Positions 16,288-24,934 of a stretch of DNA of 64,000 bases are shown piece by piece (within the stretch, counting starts at the first letter, position 1; every line of letters starts with the position of its first letter). The position numbers and the translations under genes are program-made. Below the pieces are notes generated by a model that was not told the DNA's origin, searched no databases, and saw only the letters and a list, made by a program, of their open reading frames with translations. Origin of the DNA: Ferrovibrio sp046297895 (lineage in GTDB: Bacteria; Pseudomonadota; Alphaproteobacteria; Ferrovibrionales; Ferrovibrionaceae); the NCBI RefSeq assembly GCF_046297895.1, contig NZ_JBKBHC010000005.1, positions 248,001-312,000 on the forward strand, written 5' to 3'.

Positions 16288-17742
16288 TCAGCCGGCAAAA
16301 TAAGACTTGATGCGCTGCACGATGGCGGGGTCGTCGCAGGCATAGCGCGCGGCCACGACATCGTCGGTGACACGAAGCACCTCGGCCTCGGCCCTGAAAT
16401 CGAGACTGAGCGCTGCATTGCGGATCTCGACCGTTATTGGCAGCCTGTCGCCAACCGCCATGCCCGACGGACAGGGACCGAAAAGCAGGCCGACCGGGCT
16501 CCAGTTGCGCAGAGGAATACGCATGCCCTGCACGATCACTACGTCGTTTGGTCCACCCTGGCCACGCTGCAGATTGCGCTGACCGTTGGGCTTGACCACG
16601 CCGGCAAGCTGGTGGCGGAACTGGTCGAGCAGCCTGGTCTTGCGCGGATCGGGGATATCGGCCTTTACCAGGGCTTCCGAAATCGCGGCGGCCAGCGTGG
16701 CGAATTCCTCGCGCGTGGCCTGCGGCCCCAGGAACTGCGTCCTGAAATCGCGGTGATCCATGTAATGCGACAGGATGCCCTGCAACTCGAAACGTGCGTT
16801 CGGCTCCTCGACCTCGCGATACAGCCGCAGCAGGAACAGCAGCTTGCGCGCAATGTCGGGTTCGCGGCCCAGGATCGGGTTCAGCAACTCGGGCGTTGCG
16901 AAGCGGGCAAAACGGCGCGCAAGGTTGGCCTGGATCGCCGGAACACCCTCCAGCAGCGGCAGCCCTTCGATCCGCTGGCGCAGGGCCTGAAGGCCCTCCC
17001 ATTCCTGGTGGGCATCGTCGCCGAAGAGCGGCAAGCTGCCATCCAGCGCTTCCGCCATCTTCTCGCCCACGGCCGCACCGGCATGCATCAGGGCAACCGC
17101 ATTCAGGGCATGGCGCAGCCGCAGCAGGACCGCCGGGGTTTCCGGCGGCAGCTCTTCACCCGCCAGACCAAGGCAGATGTCGATCACGCGGCGGCGGGAA
17201 GCCTCACCAAACAGCGCGGGCGCTGCCGGCTTGAGCAGCAGTATTTCAGCCAGTGTCCGATCGGCAAGTCCATGGCTTTCCGCCCCCAGTCCGGCCTCTG
17301 CCAGATCGAGACAGAGCTGCGCCTTTGCCTCCCATCCGTCGCAGGCCGCCACCAGCCGGGCGACGACGACGCCGTCGCGGACCCATTCATCCAGCGCCGC
17401 GCCGCGCAGCAGGCCCTGCTGTAGGGCGCCGGCCATGCCGGAGAGCGGAGTCAGCTTCGCCGCCTGCACCTCGACGCGCCGCATGGCTGCCTCGGCCAGC
17501 GCGGTGAGCTCCTTCATGCGTTCGGAAACCGGCCGCTTGGTGTGTTGGCCCTGCAACAGCGCAACGCGCTGCAGGATTTCCTGGAAGCGCGGGCCATCAT
17601 TGAGCAGTGCGCGGTGCTGGACCGGATCAAAGACCAGCTCGGTGGCGGTCACACCCCGGCGCTCCAGATAGCCGCGAGCAATCTGGAAGATCAATTCACG
17701 CGCCGGATCGGCAAAGGTCTCAGCTTCTGTTTCGCAGAACAT
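16288..17742 (-). CDS. Helical protein with C-terminal PilZ-like domain, paralogue A
   Basis: 484 residues, soluble, no signal peptide. About 380 residues of mostly helical sequence carry 'ARELIFQIARGYLERRGVTA' near the N-terminus and 'HYMDHRDFRTQFLG' further on, shared with the neighbouring paralogue. The tail is PilZ-like: 'RNLQR' (~389) fits the RxxxR motif, and 'NWSPVGLLFGP' (~412) fits (D/N)xSxxG. Both are cyclic-di-GMP contacts in known PilZ domains. The linker 'GGPNDVVIVQG' between them is also shared. The helical body has no family I recognise. Probably a cyclic-di-GMP effector; its output is unknown. Confidence 0.7.
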   Translation of the reverse strand: MFCETEAETFADPARELIFQIARGYLERRGVTATELVFDPVQHRALLNDGPRFQEILQRVALLQGQHTKRPVSERMKELTALAEAAMRRVEVQAAKLTPLSGMAGALQQGLLRGAALDEWVRDGVVVARLVAACDGWEAKAQLCLDLAEAGLGAESHGLADRTLAEILLLKPAAPALFGEASRRRVIDICLGLAGEELPPETPAVLLRLRHALNAVALMHAGAAVGEKMAEALDGSLPLFGDDAHQEWEGLQALRQRIEGLPLLEGVPAIQANLARRFARFATPELLNPILGREPDIARKLLFLLRLYREVEEPNARFELQGILSHYMDHRDFRTQFLGPQATREEFATLAAAISEALVKADIPDPRKTRLLDQFRHQLAGVVKPNGQRNLQRGQGGPNDVVIVQGMRIPLRNWSPVGLLFGPCPSGMAVGDRLPITVEIRNAALSLDFRAEAEVLRVTDDVVAARYACDDPAIVQRIKSYFAG

Positions 17743-17910
17743 CGCCCGCTCTTTTGGCGGAATTCAAGGAAAGGCCGGCTGACATAGCGGCATAGCCGGT
17801 AGTTGTGCAACCCGGGAGACCAGGGTCTGCTAATATACTATCAGCGGGCGTTTTATGTGCGATCAAAAACTATTGAATGCCTGCCGCAGCAGCGGTCAGG
17901 GCGGACGAAA

Positions 17911-19377
17911 TCATTTCGCAAAATACTGCTGAATGCGCTCGGAGACGTCGGAATCCTTACAATAATACCGCGCCGCCACCAGACCGTCGGCCACCCTCAC
18001 CACGTCAGCCGAGGCATCGAATCTGATATCGATGGCGTGATTGTGCACGTCGACATTGATATCCACCGAATCGCCGATCCTGATCGTATCCTCCACCGGG
18101 CCGAACAGCACGCCCAAGGCGCTCCAGTTGCGTAGCGGCGCCCGGCGGCCGTTGATCAGCACGGCATCGTTCGGACCGCCCATAACACGCGGATCGCGCC
18201 GCCGCTCCGCCAGACTCTTGATATGCATGTACTGCTTCAGAATGCTGTTGCGGAAACGGTCGCGGCGATGGTCGGGCAAAGCCGGATTCTGCAGGGCCTC
18301 GTCCAGGGTCTGCGCCATTTCCACCATGGCATCCAGCGAGGTTCCCGGCTCAGCGAAATGGCTGTGGAAATCACGATGCTCAAGATAAAAGGTCAGAGCC
18401 GCGAGCAGATCGCGCCGCGCCGTGCCATCCAGAACTTCTGGATAGAGACGGGCCAGGTAAAGTGCCTTGTTGCAAAAAGCCGGGATGTTGTTGAGGGCCA
18501 GACGCAGGGGCTCGGCCTGTGCCAAGCGGAAGAACCTGTTCCCCAGCGCCTGCTGCAGGAGCGGATCGGCCGACAGGGCCGCGTTCGTCTGCAGGCGCTG
18601 TTTCAGATGCTGCAGATAGGCCCATTCCGAAAAACCGGGCGCATCGGAAAGCGGCCCAATCTGGTTCAATGCAGTCGCGATCCGGTCGGATACCGCCTCG
18701 GTCAGGATCGGTGTATCGCCGCTGGTCAGCAGAGCCTTCACACGCTTTTGCAATGGCCGTTCTGCCGATGCATCTGGATCAATCATGACCAGACAGCCAT
18801 CGATGACATGGCAGGATGTCTCGCCAAAGCCAAAAGCCGGGCCTGCCGTATCCAGCCGCAGCATCTCAGCCAGGGTTTGCTCCAGCAAGGCTCGAACGCC
18901 GGCCTCGGCGCCGCTTTCAATCAGATCGAGGCACAGCATGGCACGGCCAGTCCAGTCCGTTGTCTCGGAAAGCTGGGCCGCGATGATGATCCCGACCCGA
19001 ATTTCACCATGGCGTGGACTCTCCGCCGCCAGCTGGCTGAGCGCGGCACCGGTGAGTACGAAATCAGACGGCGTCTGCCGCGTCAGGCTGTCCACCAGGC
19101 GCATGGCCTGATTGACCATACCCGTGAGCTCGCGGCGACGATCCAGCACCGGTTGACGGGTTTGCTGTACCTGCATGGCCGAGACACGCTCGATCATGTC
19201 GGCCAGGCGATTACCATCGTCGGCCAGACTGCGTTGCCGAACGCGACTGAAGCAGAGCTCGGTCGCAGTGACGCCCTCCTGCTCAAGGTAGGGACGGGCA
19301 AACCGGAAGATCAGATCCCGTGCACCGTTTGAGAAGAGATCTGCTTCAGAAAGGCAATAGCTGTCCTGATCACGCAT
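17911..19377 (-). CDS. Helical protein with C-terminal PilZ-like domain, paralogue B
   Basis: 488 residues, homologous over its whole length to the gene just downstream (paralogue A): 'ARDLIFRFARPYLEQEGVTA' near the start, 'FYLEHRDFHSHF' in the body, and the tail 'RRDPRVMGGPNDAVLINGR' followed by 'NWSALGVLFGP'. The RxxxR (RRDPR) and NxSxxG elements of PilZ are both kept. ATG 19377 is preferred over a frame start at 19443 because AGGA lies upstream and it aligns with the paralogue start. The two genes are an old tandem duplication, since identity is moderate. The helical body is unassigned. Confidence 0.7.
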   Translation of the reverse strand: MRDQDSYCLSEADLFSNGARDLIFRFARPYLEQEGVTATELCFSRVRQRSLADDGNRLADMIERVSAMQVQQTRQPVLDRRRELTGMVNQAMRLVDSLTRQTPSDFVLTGAALSQLAAESPRHGEIRVGIIIAAQLSETTDWTGRAMLCLDLIESGAEAGVRALLEQTLAEMLRLDTAGPAFGFGETSCHVIDGCLVMIDPDASAERPLQKRVKALLTSGDTPILTEAVSDRIATALNQIGPLSDAPGFSEWAYLQHLKQRLQTNAALSADPLLQQALGNRFFRLAQAEPLRLALNNIPAFCNKALYLARLYPEVLDGTARRDLLAALTFYLEHRDFHSHFAEPGTSLDAMVEMAQTLDEALQNPALPDHRRDRFRNSILKQYMHIKSLAERRRDPRVMGGPNDAVLINGRRAPLRNWSALGVLFGPVEDTIRIGDSVDINVDVHNHAIDIRFDASADVVRVADGLVAARYYCKDSDVSERIQQYFAK

Positions 19378-19474
19378 GGGGATGTCCTGATTGCACACCC
19401 CTGCATTCGCATAGCCGAAATCAATCAGCACCTTTAAAGTCAATAACGTTACCGCTGTCGGAAGACGCCTTGCA

Positions 19475-19488
19475 TTACAGCGCTGTAA
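19475..19488. promoter_or_regulatory. Perfect 14-bp palindrome upstream of paralogue B
   Basis: TTACAGCGCTGTAA is its own reverse complement. It lies in the 130-base space between the lipoprotein gene and paralogue B, about 100 bases before the latter's start. Its size and position suit a dimeric regulator's operator, but no cognate regulator is identified. Confidence 0.35.
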
Positions 19489-19507
19489 CGAGAGATTGTA
19501 GCGGCGG

Positions 19508-20113
19508 CTATCGCCCCACCCATTCTTCCCGCGCCGGCTCTGGCACCAGGTCGTTGGTGTCCCACGAGAAGAAGATCAGCGCAGCCCATTCCTTCTTGTG
19601 CGCGAAGCCATAGACCGGGTCGAGCGACTGGATCAGCAGGCCTGACTTGGCGTCATAGGCCGTGGCCGCCACCTTGATCACACCCTGCTGGGTATCGCGT
19701 TTGAACAGCGCGATCTCGGGCATCTGCACCTGCCCGGCCAGCGGGATCGGCACGCCGAAATCGGGAATGCCGAACAGCGTCTTGTCGCGGTCGACCGAGA
19801 TGGCGCCGATGCGCGGTTCGATCACGATGTCGGCCTTGCCCTTGTCGTCGACCAGATCACTGCCCTGGCGCAGGATACGGTCGCGGATGGTGCCCAGCAG
19901 GTATTTGCTGTCGGTGCCTTCGGCATAGGCCGGATCAACAAACACCTTGCGGCCTGCCGGCAGGCTGAAGGCCAGCCTGTCGGCCGCGCGTTCGGCAGCG
20001 GTGGAGAACAGCAGCTGCTCGGTGGCGGTGCGGCCCGGCTCGGTGGTGCGTTGCGTGGAGCAGGCAGCAAGCAAAATGCAAAGAGCGGCAGGCAGGAAGA
20101 GGCTGCGGAGCAT
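19508..20113 (-). CDS. Lipoprotein of unknown function
   Basis: 201 residues. The lipobox 'LLAAC' places the lipidated Cys at about residue 18. The mature protein contains 'LPAGRKVFVDPAYAEGTDSK' and ends 'FFSWDTNDLVPEPAREEW', features seen in uncharacterised proteobacterial lipoproteins. No enzymatic motif is visible. It is probably anchored to the inner face of the outer membrane. It lies upstream of the PilZ-tailed genes on the same strand, but is separated from gatB by a strong terminator. Confidence 0.65.
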   Translation of the reverse strand: MLRSLFLPAALCILLAACSTQRTTEPGRTATEQLLFSTAAERAADRLAFSLPAGRKVFVDPAYAEGTDSKYLLGTIRDRILRQGSDLVDDKGKADIVIEPRIGAISVDRDKTLFGIPDFGVPIPLAGQVQMPEIALFKRDTQQGVIKVAATAYDAKSGLLIQSLDPVYGFAHKKEWAALIFFSWDTNDLVPEPAREEWVGR

Positions 20114-20162
20114 CGGACATCCTTGATCTGGGATGTTCCTGTCTGCCGCAGAAAAACGGCAG

Positions 20163-20192
20163 AAAAAAGGCCGGGATTTCGGCCCCGGCCTT
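20163..20192 (-). terminator. Rho-independent terminator of gatCAB
   Basis: Read on the minus strand, AAGGCCGGG pairs with CCCGGCCTT over nine base pairs, with an eight-base loop, followed directly by a run of six T. It lies 23 bases beyond the gatB stop codon, so it ends the gatCAB transcript. Confidence 0.85.
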
Positions 20193-20214
20193 CATCATGC
20201 GCATGTCGCGGCGT

Positions 20215-21675
20215 TCAGCCCGACAGCTTTTTCTTCAGCAGCTCATTCACCGCCGCCGGATTGGCCTTGCCGCCCGAGGCCTTCATCGTCTGGCCGACGA
20301 AGAAGCCGAACAGCTTGTCCTTGCCCGAGCGATACTCGGCCACCTTGTCGGCATTGGCCGCCATCACCTCGTCGATCACTTTCTCGATCGCGCCGGTATC
20401 GGTGACCTGCTTCATGCCCTTTTCTTCCACAATGGTGGCGGCATCCTTGCCGGTTTCCACCATCAGGGCGAAGACATCCTTGGCCAGGCGGTTGGAGATC
20501 GTGTTGTCGCTGATCAGGTCGATCAGGCCGCCCAGCTTCTCGGCCGTGATGGTGAACTCTTCCATCGACTGGCCGGACTTGTTCAGCACGCCGAAATACT
20601 CGGTGATCACCCAGTTGGCGGCCAGCTTGCCGTCGCGGCCCTTGGCCACCTTCTCGTAGAAATCGGCCGACTCCTTCTCGGCCACCAGCACGGAGGCGTC
20701 ATAGGGGCTGAGGCCCAGCTTCTCGATGAAGCGCGCCTTCTTCTCGTCGGGCAGTTCCGGCAGGCTGCGGGCGATTTCGTTCACCCACTCGCCGTCGAGT
20801 TCCAGCGGCAGAAGGTCGGGATCGGGGAAGTAGCGGTAGTCATGCGCCTCTTCCTTCGAGCGCATGCTGCGCGTCACGCCCTTGGCCGTGTCGAACAGGC
20901 GGGTTTCCTGGTCGATCTGGCCGCCGTCTTCCAGAATCTCGATCTGGCGGCGGGCTTCGTATTCGATGGCCTGCTGCACGAAGCGCACGGAATTGACGTT
21001 CTTGATCTCGCAGCGCGTGCCCAGGCCCTCGCCCGGCCGACGCACCGACACGTTGACGTCGGCGCGCATGGAGCCTTCGTCCATGTTGCCATCGCAGGTG
21101 CCGAGATAGCGCAGGATGGTACGCAGCTTCTTCAGGTACAGCCCCGCCTCTTCCGAGTTCCGCATGTCGGGCTCGGAGACGATCTCCATCAGCGCCACGC
21201 CGGAACGGTTGAGGTCGATGAAGCTTTCGCGTGGGCTCTGGTCATGCAGGCTCTTGCCCGCATCCTGCTCCAGATGCAGGCGTGTGATGCCGATCTCGCG
21301 GGTGCTGCCATCGGGCATGTCGAGCAGCAGCCTGCCTTCACCCACGATGGGCTGCTTGTACTGGCTGATCTGATACCCCTGCGGCAGGTCGGCGTAGAAG
21401 TAGTTCTTGCGATCGAACACCGAATGCAGATTGATCTGCGCCTTGAGGCCCAGCCCCGTGCGCACCGCCTGCTCGATGCAATAGCGGTTGATCACTGGCA
21501 GCATGCCGGGCATGGCGGCATCGACCAGGCTGACCTGGTGGTTCGGCTCTGCGCCGAAGGCCGTGGCCGCGCCGGAGAACAGCTTGGCCTTCGACAGCAC
21601 CTGGGCATGGACCTCCATGCCGATGACGACTTCCCACGGACCCGTGGCGCCCTGGATGTAATCTTTCTCAGCCAT
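20215..21675 (-). CDS. gatB: Asp-tRNA(Asn)/Glu-tRNA(Gln) amidotransferase subunit B
   Basis: 486 residues. GatB phosphorylates the mischarged aminoacyl-tRNA and delivers it for amidation within the GatCAB complex. Signatures include 'EVVIGMEVHAQVLSKAKLFS' at the N-terminus, 'GMLPVINRYCIEQAVRTGLG' and the 'YRYFPDPDLLPL' motif; the C-terminal YqeY-like tail domain begins around residue 330. ATG 21675 has GGAGG eight bases upstream and lies one base after the gatA stop. Together with gatA and gatC it implies indirect synthesis of Gln-tRNA and/or Asn-tRNA. Confidence 0.97.
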   Translation of the reverse strand: MAEKDYIQGATGPWEVVIGMEVHAQVLSKAKLFSGAATAFGAEPNHQVSLVDAAMPGMLPVINRYCIEQAVRTGLGLKAQINLHSVFDRKNYFYADLPQGYQISQYKQPIVGEGRLLLDMPDGSTREIGITRLHLEQDAGKSLHDQSPRESFIDLNRSGVALMEIVSEPDMRNSEEAGLYLKKLRTILRYLGTCDGNMDEGSMRADVNVSVRRPGEGLGTRCEIKNVNSVRFVQQAIEYEARRQIEILEDGGQIDQETRLFDTAKGVTRSMRSKEEAHDYRYFPDPDLLPLELDGEWVNEIARSLPELPDEKKARFIEKLGLSPYDASVLVAEKESADFYEKVAKGRDGKLAANWVITEYFGVLNKSGQSMEEFTITAEKLGGLIDLISDNTISNRLAKDVFALMVETGKDAATIVEEKGMKQVTDTGAIEKVIDEVMAANADKVAEYRSGKDKLFGFFVGQTMKASGGKANPAAVNELLKKKLSG

Positions 21676-21676
21676 G

Positions 21677-23155
21677 TTACGACCTCCACCAGGCGGTGGG
21701 TTTGGCGGTGAAATTCGCGGCCTTCTCGACCGTGCGGCCGACGCGCAGCAGGGTCGCCTCATCGAACGGGCGGCCGATCAGCTGCAGGCCCCAGGGCAGG
21801 CCGTCGGCGCTCAGGCCGGCGGGTACCGACATGCCGGGCAGGCCAGCCAGATTCACCGGCACCGTGAACACGTCGTTCAGATACATGGTGATCGGGTCGT
21901 CGGTCTTGGCACCCAGCGGGAAGGCCGTGTTCGGCGCGGTCGGAGTCAGGATGGCGTCGACGCGCTGGAAGGCCTGCTCGAAGTCCTTCTTGATCAGCGT
22001 GCGCACGCGCTGTGCCTTGGTGTAATAGGCATCGTAATAACCGGCCGACAGCACATACGTGCCGATCATGATGCGACGCTGCACCTCGCGGCCAAAGCCT
22101 TCGCCGCGGGTATTCTCGTACATCTCGATCAGGTCCTTACCCGGCACACGCAGGCCGTAGCGCACGCCATCGTAGCGGGCCAGGTTCGAGGACGCCTCGG
22201 CCGGCGCCACGATGTAGTAGGCCGCCAGCGCGTAATGGGTGTGCGGCAGGTGGATATCGACGATCTCGGCGCCAGCATCCTTCAGCCAGGCCTTGCCCTG
22301 CTCCCATAGCGCCAGGATCTCAGGGTTCATGCCATCCATGCGGTATTCGCGCGGAATGCCGATGCGCAGGCCCTTCACGCCCGCTTCCAGATTGGCGGTG
22401 TAATCGGGCACCGGGGTATCGACCGAGGTGCTGTCCTTCGGATCGAAGCCGGCCATGGCCTGCAGCATCAGCGCGGAATCGCGCACGGTGCGGGTCATCG
22501 GTCCGGCCTGGTCGAGCGAGGAAGCAAACGCTACGATGCCCCAGCGCGACACGCGCCCATAGGTGGGCTTGATGCCGGTGATGCCGCAGAGCGAGGCCGG
22601 CTGGCGGATCGAGCCGCCGGTATCGGTGCCGGTGGCGCCCAGGGCAAAGCCGGCGGCGACGGCGGCGGCCGAACCGCCCGACGAACCGCCGGGCACCAGC
22701 CTTGTGCCGTCCGGCGCGCGCCAGGGATTGATGGCGGGGCCGTAATAGCTGGTCTCGTTCGACGAGCCCATGGCGAATTCGTCGAGGTTCAGCTTGCCCA
22801 GCATCACCGCGCCGGCCTGCCACAGATTGGCGGTGGCCGTACTTTCATACGTCGGGTGGAAGCCGTCGAGGATGTGACTGGCGGCCGTGGTCAGAACACC
22901 TTCAGTGCAGAACAGGTCCTTGATGGCGAGCGGAATGCCTTCCAGCAGGCCGGCCTTGCCGGCGGCACGGCGGGCATCGGACGCCTTCGCCATCTCCAGC
23001 GCCTTCTCCGGCGTCTCGGTGATCATGGCGTTCAGCGGCCTGGCCGCCTGCATGGCCGCGATGCTGGCCTGGGTCAGCTCGACTGAGGTGAAGTCCTTCT
23101 TCGCCAGCCCCTCCAGGGCGCCGGCGATGGTGAGCGTGCTCGGGTCGATGGCCAT
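21677..23155 (-). CDS. gatA: Asp-tRNA(Asn)/Glu-tRNA(Gln) amidotransferase subunit A
   Basis: 492 residues of the amidase-signature family. GatA hydrolyses glutamine and channels ammonia to GatB. The Lys of 'PLAIKDLF' (~79), the Ser-rich 'PGGSSGGSAAAVAAG' (~158) and the nucleophile region 'GTDTGGSIRQPAS' supply the Ser-cisSer-Lys triad. Its start overlaps the gatC stop by one base. Full length and well conserved. Confidence 0.97.
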   Translation of the reverse strand: MAIDPSTLTIAGALEGLAKKDFTSVELTQASIAAMQAARPLNAMITETPEKALEMAKASDARRAAGKAGLLEGIPLAIKDLFCTEGVLTTAASHILDGFHPTYESTATANLWQAGAVMLGKLNLDEFAMGSSNETSYYGPAINPWRAPDGTRLVPGGSSGGSAAAVAAGFALGATGTDTGGSIRQPASLCGITGIKPTYGRVSRWGIVAFASSLDQAGPMTRTVRDSALMLQAMAGFDPKDSTSVDTPVPDYTANLEAGVKGLRIGIPREYRMDGMNPEILALWEQGKAWLKDAGAEIVDIHLPHTHYALAAYYIVAPAEASSNLARYDGVRYGLRVPGKDLIEMYENTRGEGFGREVQRRIMIGTYVLSAGYYDAYYTKAQRVRTLIKKDFEQAFQRVDAILTPTAPNTAFPLGAKTDDPITMYLNDVFTVPVNLAGLPGMSVPAGLSADGLPWGLQLIGRPFDEATLLRVGRTVEKAANFTAKPTAWWRS

Positions 23156-23442
23156 TATTCCACCACCTTCGGCACGGTGTAGAAATCGCCCTGGCGCTGG
23201 GGAGCGTTCTTCAGCACGGCCTCCGGCTTGCCGCCGTCGGTCACTTCGTCCTCGCGCTGGCGCAGCTTCATCGGCGTCACCGAGGTCATCGGCGGGATAT
23301 TGTCGGTATTCACCGCCTGCAGTTCCTCGACGAAGGTGAGGATGCTGTTCAGTTCCGCGGTCATGGCGTCCAGCCGCTCCGGCTCCATCTTCAGCCGGGC
23401 CAGCTTGGCGATTTTCGCCACCGCCGTTCTATCCAGTGACAT
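23155..23442 (-). CDS. gatC: Asp-tRNA(Asn)/Glu-tRNA(Gln) amidotransferase subunit C
   Basis: 95 residues, the usual GatC length. The N-terminal helix 'VAKIAKLARLKMEPERLDAM' and the central 'MTSVTPMKLRQREDEVTDG' are typical, as is the C-terminal 'GDFYTVPKVVE'. GatC is the small belt that wraps GatA and stabilises it against GatB. First gene of gatCAB, divergent from ruvX with 39 bases between starts. Confidence 0.95.
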   Translation of the reverse strand: MSLDRTAVAKIAKLARLKMEPERLDAMTAELNSILTFVEELQAVNTDNIPPMTSVTPMKLRQREDEVTDGGKPEAVLKNAPQRQGDFYTVPKVVE

Positions 23443-23481
23443 GCGCTGTCCGTTCCGTGGTAAAAACTGGGGAGAATCCCT

Positions 23482-24018
23482 TTGAAATTGCGGCGGAAAG
23501 TATCACTCGTGACCGGCCCCGGCAACCCCGCTCCCCAGCCCGTTAAGTCCTTGTTCCGTCCAGCAGAAGGCCCGATCCGGCTCGATGTCGGCCGGCGCTA
23601 TCTGGGCTTCGATCTGGGCAGCAAAACCATCGGACTCGCGCTCTCCGATGCCGGACACCGGATCGCCAGCCCCTACCAGACCCTGCCGCGCCGGAAATTC
23701 AGCCAGGATGCGGCCGAACTGCAGAAGATCGTGACGAAGGAAGCTGTCGGCGCCCTGGTGCTGGGCCTGCCGGTGAACATGGACGGCACGGAAGGCCCGC
23801 GCTGCCAGGCCACGCGCGCCTTTGCCCGCAACCTTGCTCAGCTCATCCCCCTGCCCGTCGCACTGTGGGACGAGCGCCTGAGCACCGTGGCCGTGCAGCG
23901 CATGATGACCGAGGAAGCGGATTTGAGCCGCGCCCGCCGCGCCGAACTGGTCGACAAGCTGGCGGCTGGCTACATCCTGCAATCCTACCTGGACTGGCTG
24001 GCGCAGCAGCCGGCCTAG
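23482..24018 (+). CDS. ruvX: Holliday-junction resolvase-like RuvX (YqgF)
   Basis: 178 residues with an RNase H-like fold. The motifs 'YLGFDLGSKTIGLALSD', 'LVLGLPVNMDGTEGP', 'LWDERLST' and 'DKLAAGYILQSYLD' carry the expected acidic residues. YqgF/RuvX proteins act in 5' end processing of pre-16S rRNA and are also described as putative Holliday-junction resolvases. The start appears to be TTG at 23482, with GGGGAG seven bases upstream. About 35 residues precede the fold, longer than the usual YqgF. Confidence 0.92.
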   Translation: MKLRRKVSLVTGPGNPAPQPVKSLFRPAEGPIRLDVGRRYLGFDLGSKTIGLALSDAGHRIASPYQTLPRRKFSQDAAELQKIVTKEAVGALVLGLPVNMDGTEGPRCQATRAFARNLAQLIPLPVALWDERLSTVAVQRMMTEEADLSRARRAELVDKLAAGYILQSYLDWLAQQPA

Positions 24019-24749
24019 CCGGGCCGGATTTCCAGCAGTGCGGTGGGCGGCACGCCGTTGTGGAACGGCCGGTCGTAGAGCCCGATCACCACGAAGCACA
24101 GCATCGCCGCAGCCGTGAAAATCGCCAGCGCAACCTGCTTGGCGCGCGGGCGATCGACATGCACCATGGCGATCGTTGCCTGCAGGCCGGCGGCCAGCGC
24201 AAACAGCGCCAGCCATTTCGCCAGATCGACGCGGCCGGCCTCGCTCAGCATGATGCGCTCGCGCCGCGCCGACATCGCGGATTCAATCGCCGCCAGGCTG
24301 TGCTGCACGGCCTGCTGCTGGCCAAAGCCCTGCGGCTGCACCGCCAGAAGGCGCTGCACGGCATCGAGCAATGCCGGCTGGCGCAGGCCCATATGCAGTT
24401 CGCCTTTCGCCATGGCGGGCCATTCCTCGCTCACGGCGCGGTCGATATGGGCGCGGATGATCGTCTTGATGTCCTGCGCCACCTCGGGCGAGATGGTGGC
24501 GGCCAACACCTCGGCATGGCGCAGGGCCGCGGCCTCGTGGGCGACGAAGCCGCTGGCGCGATCCCAGTTGCTCCAGACATTCGCGGCGATGAAGGCAAGC
24601 AGGAAGCCGTTGAGCACGGAGAGCGGCGTGAGCGTGACCGGCGAGACCGCCTTGAACTCGGCCATCCAGCCCTTTGCGCCCAGGCGCTGCACGGCCACAT
24701 AGATCATCACGGCCAGAACGGCCGTCAGGCCGGCAAAGACGAACCCCAT
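24015..24749 (-). CDS. Bestrophin-like DUF4239 membrane protein
   Basis: 244 residues with two membrane helices near the N-terminus (~1-20 and ~42-62), a soluble helical segment, and two near the C-terminus (~180-225). 'GFLLAFIAANVWSNWDRAS' and 'VAHEAAALRHAE' are typical of the DUF4239/bestrophin-like family, whose bacterial function is not established (anion channel by analogy). ATG 24749 is chosen for the GAGGGA site upstream. Its stop overlaps that of ruvX tail to tail. Confidence 0.75.
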   Translation of the reverse strand: MGFVFAGLTAVLAVMIYVAVQRLGAKGWMAEFKAVSPVTLTPLSVLNGFLLAFIAANVWSNWDRASGFVAHEAAALRHAEVLAATISPEVAQDIKTIIRAHIDRAVSEEWPAMAKGELHMGLRQPALLDAVQRLLAVQPQGFGQQQAVQHSLAAIESAMSARRERIMLSEAGRVDLAKWLALFALAAGLQATIAMVHVDRPRAKQVALAIFTAAAMLCFVVIGLYDRPFHNGVPPTALLEIRPG

Positions 24750-24934
24750 TTGTCCCTCGCATGCCATGTGCCGCCGCGCGGCAGTTTCCGCATGGATACT
24801 GTAACGGCCGCCGACGCGGCGGGAAAGATCGTCCGGGCCGGGAGTTTCCACTGGGCGGCAGGGGAATATCTGTTAGTCTCAAACCAACCGGCGGTACAGC
24901 CGGAGAAACGCCACAGTCCCGTCCCGCAGGCATC

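Noticed and set aside
16223..17002. N-terminal extension of the quinone-reductase-like gene
   Set aside because: It would overlap the PilZ-tailed gene; a strong ribosome site favours ATG 16222.
24850..24934. Possible riboswitch in the MFS leader
   Set aside because: Small inverted repeats are present, but no known riboswitch consensus could be matched.
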